In this document: positions 23,763 through 25,445 of the stretch, piece by piece
Layout: every line of letters begins with the position of its first letter
Numbering within the stretch: the stretch's first letter is position 1
Assembly: GCA_946481475.1 (NCBI GenBank)
Contig: CAMLOB010000002.1
Span: 1-25,445, forward strand
Direction: 5' to 3'
Source: an uncultured Chlorobiota bacterium
Lineage (GTDB): Bacteria > Bacteroidota > Kapaibacteriia > OLB7
Length of the DNA: 25,445 nt
Made by a program: the position numbers and the translations under genes
Notes under the pieces: generated by a model
Told to the model about the DNA's origin: nothing
The model's database searches: none
The model's input: the letters and a program-made list of their open reading frames with translations, nothing else

Positions 23763-24797
23763 TCACGGACGAAGCTGCAGACTCCCACCTTCAAATCCTG
23801 GGCCCGCCTCATCGACACCCGAAATCAGACCACACTGTTCAAACGTCAGATCGTCGTGATGCAGGCGCCAGAGTCCATTGTCCGTTGCGACATACAGGTA
23901 TTCCTTACCTGCGGCAAGCCGGTTGACGACTCCCGTCGGATAGCTTCCTCCGTAGATCAACAGTTCCCACGTCGCCCCCCTGTCGGTGCTGCGAACGATA
24001 TCGCCGATGCCATTACAGGCATAGAGGTGACCGACCCTGTCCGTTCCGGCCCACGGGGGTATCTCCGTGAACGCCCAGATGTGCAGTCTCGGGATCGTGC
24101 GGGGGGGCTCGTGCCAGATTCCCGCAGAATCGCGGTAGAAGAGTGCCGTATATCCCGAACTTGCGATTAACGTCCCACCGGCATCAAAGTGGAGCAGACG
24201 CAGCGTGTTGTCGCCCGGCATATCACCGGGAGACTCCCAGGTTGCCCCCCCGTCCCTTGAGACGAAGTAATCGGCGAGACTCCCGTTCAGCTTTATCCAG
24301 AGCTCTCCGTTGGGGGAGAGGAAGAGATAGGAGGCTCCCTCAGGAACAACACCGCCGAGTTCCCAGGACTCACCCTCATCGGTCGATCGATAGAGACCGA
24401 GGCTGTCGGAGTTGACGGATTTCCCTCCGTAGAGAATGCCGGATCCATCCGCACCCACCAACGAAATCCCGCTGCCCGTAAAACGTGTCCAGGTCGAATC
24501 GTCGTCAAGACGATAAAGATTTCCCTCACCGGACGCGAAGAGCTTCCCCTGACGTGTAACGACGAACGCCGTGATCGTCGCATCCGGACCGGCGTTCCGG
24601 AGGTGACCGAATTCTCCCCTGACAAGACCTCGTCCCCCCCCCATCAGCGCGGTAAGGATGCCGTTGGAGTCGACGGCGATACGGCCATACCTGCCGGTAC
24701 AGATATCCTGGTCCTGTGCCTGTAGCTGTGCGGCAAGGACAAGACAGACCGGCACGGTTGCCAACATGCACGCATATCGTCGCAATACTGTGTCCAT
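23763..24797 (-). CDS. second Asp-box (BNR) repeat protein, no sorting tail seen
   Basis: 344 residues from the ATG at 24797, supported by GGAGG four bases upstream and by a signal peptide starting there (MDTVLRRYACMLATVPVCLV..., ending LQAQD). Three clear Asp-boxes are present: STDEGESW, SRDGGATW and STDRGATW. Short propeller strands lie between them (GKLFASGEGNLYRLDDDSTW, then KEYLYVATDNGLWRL). The protein ends at GGSLQLRP without the conserved T9SS sorting domain that the neighbouring Asp-box protein has, so it may be periplasmic, exported differently, or shortened at the 3' end. No catalytic motif was recognised. It is convergent with the T9SS Asp-box gene but only distantly similar to it beyond the shared motifs. 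Confidence 0.85.
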   Translation of the reverse strand: MDTVLRRYACMLATVPVCLVLAAQLQAQDQDICTGRYGRIAVDSNGILTALMGGGRGLVRGEFGHLRNAGPDATITAFVVTRQGKLFASGEGNLYRLDDDSTWTRFTGSGISLVGADGSGILYGGKSVNSDSLGLYRSTDEGESWELGGVVPEGASYLFLSPNGELWIKLNGSLADYFVSRDGGATWESPGDMPGDNTLRLLHFDAGGTLIASSGYTALFYRDSAGIWHEPPRTIPRLHIWAFTEIPPWAGTDRVGHLYACNGIGDIVRSTDRGATWELLIYGGSYPTGVVNRLAAGKEYLYVATDNGLWRLHHDDLTFEQCGLISGVDEAGPGFEGGSLQLRP

Positions 24798-25324
24798 GAA
24801 TCCTCCGGAATTGGACGTACGCTGGAACGACAACACCCGTAAACATATGATCGGATATTCGCAACAGGACAGGACAAAACCCGGAAATCATGGAGCGGTT
24901 CGGAGCTCCCCATCGTCGAATGGCGAGTCGAAGGGAGCAAAGGACGTCCGGTCTTTCCCCGGCAGATAACCTCGGGGGCCGTATCGGCCGATACAGCGGT
25001 GTTCTATCCGGTGCCGTGATGGCACAAAAATCAACCGCAGGAAGAGTGAGGATCTGAATCCCGGAAGAGAAAAAAATCTGTTGGATTATTACCTCTCCCG
25101 GAAGTATTATTGGTTAAGCAAGGGGCCCCTGTCGGGGGGCGAAGTTTCTCCGGAACAACATGCAGAATGAAGATGATACTTCGCAGCAGTTCCCATTCTC
25201 TGCAATGATGATCTTCATCTCGATCTCTCATGCCCTTCCGGATTCCCTTGCCTCCCGAAACATGCAGTTCGGGAGAACACCCGTCATCATCCCGGTAACG
25301 GTCCACCATATTTCGGATATACCG
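24798..25324. other. intergenic region, no gene recognised
   Basis: About 530 bases. The near part holds the Shine-Dalgarno sequence and possible promoter of the gene at 24797. From about 25070 the DNA turns more AT-rich. Open frames on both strands (for example plus 25160-25384 and minus 25031-25309) overlap each other and have no protein character I can recognise, so I do not call them. Confidence 0.4.
24802..24806 (-). promoter_or_regulatory. Shine-Dalgarno sequence deciding the start at 24797
   Basis: On the minus strand GGAGG is followed by ATTC and then the ATG. This is the only strong Shine-Dalgarno site before a confident gene in the window, and it selects 24797 over the upstream in-frame Met at 24836. 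A TAnnTTTA-like box (TATGTTTA) lies upstream at 24847-24840. Confidence 0.65.
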
Positions 25325-25445
25325 TCAACCGTGGTACAACACAATGACATTCTCACGCACTATACTCAGTCGGCCGTATCGTAACGCGCAGTCCGAGTAC
25401 GGATAGTTCTTCATATCGGCACAAAGCAGAATCGCGAGATCATTC
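25325..25445 (-). CDS. possible 3' end of a truncated gene
   Basis: A minus-strand frame open from the right edge to TGA at 25327-25325 gives 39 residues ending RENVIVLYHG, with a protein-like mix including NDLAILLCADMKNYPY. No family is recognised. An unrelated open frame on the plus strand covers most of the same bases, and I cannot exclude that neither is real. Confidence 0.3.
   Translation of the reverse strand, partial: NDLAILLCADMKNYPYSDCALRYGRLSIVRENVIVLYHG

Noticed and set aside
25031..25384. Overlapping small genes on both strands near the right end
   Set aside because: No recognisable residues or start signals; at most one could be real and nothing distinguishes them.

Overview
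The window looks like chromosomal DNA from a bacterium of the Bacteroidota/Chlorobi (FCB) branch that uses type IX secretion (T9SS). Four genes end in T9SS-type C-terminal sorting domains. Most starts lack a Shine-Dalgarno sequence. At least three intergenic regions carry promoter-like sequences close to the Bacteroidota form TTTG-N19-21-TAnnTTTG. Coding DNA is mostly GC-rich, with AT-richer patches at both ends and around 9.4-12.1 kb. I cannot name a genus from sequence alone.

Layout. 1-115: 5' end of a minus-strand gene (TTG start) running off the left edge. 504-2867: surface lipoprotein with ZU5-like, papain-like peptidase and IPT/TIG regions. 3366-5099: multicopper oxidase with a T9SS tail. 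5126-7784 (minus): two tandem PNGase F-family proteins, both with T9SS tails; the upstream one seems to have lost two of three catalytic acids. 8095-9189: secreted fibre-like protein with a good promoter and terminator. 9412-12109 (minus): AT-richer pair, an outer-membrane barrel-like protein followed by a DUF3857 lipoprotein whose transglutaminase-like core lacks its catalytic triad. 12447-13019 (minus): aspartyl/asparaginyl beta-hydroxylase-like 2OG oxygenase. 13350-14624 (minus): AAA ATPase with DUF4143. 15225-18646: a probable outer-membrane protein and a Cys-rich HYDIN-like lipoprotein, enclosed by two inverted copies of one repeat mosaic. 18970-21066: beta-propeller/CRD/OmpA-like protein resembling PorE without TPRs. 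21351-23612 and 23763-24797 (minus): two convergent Asp-box (BNR) proteins; a palindromic repeat lies on both sides of the first. 25325-25445: possible 3' end of another minus-strand gene.

Functionally this is an envelope and secretome neighbourhood. Nearly every confident gene carries a signal peptide or lipobox. The DUF4143 ATPase, the hydroxylase and the left-edge fragment are the cytoplasmic exceptions. No rRNA, tRNA, CRISPR array, transposase or phage gene was found. The main non-coding signal is the abundance of different intergenic repeats: nested palindromes, inverted mosaics and a 23-bp-period repeat upstream of the ATPase.
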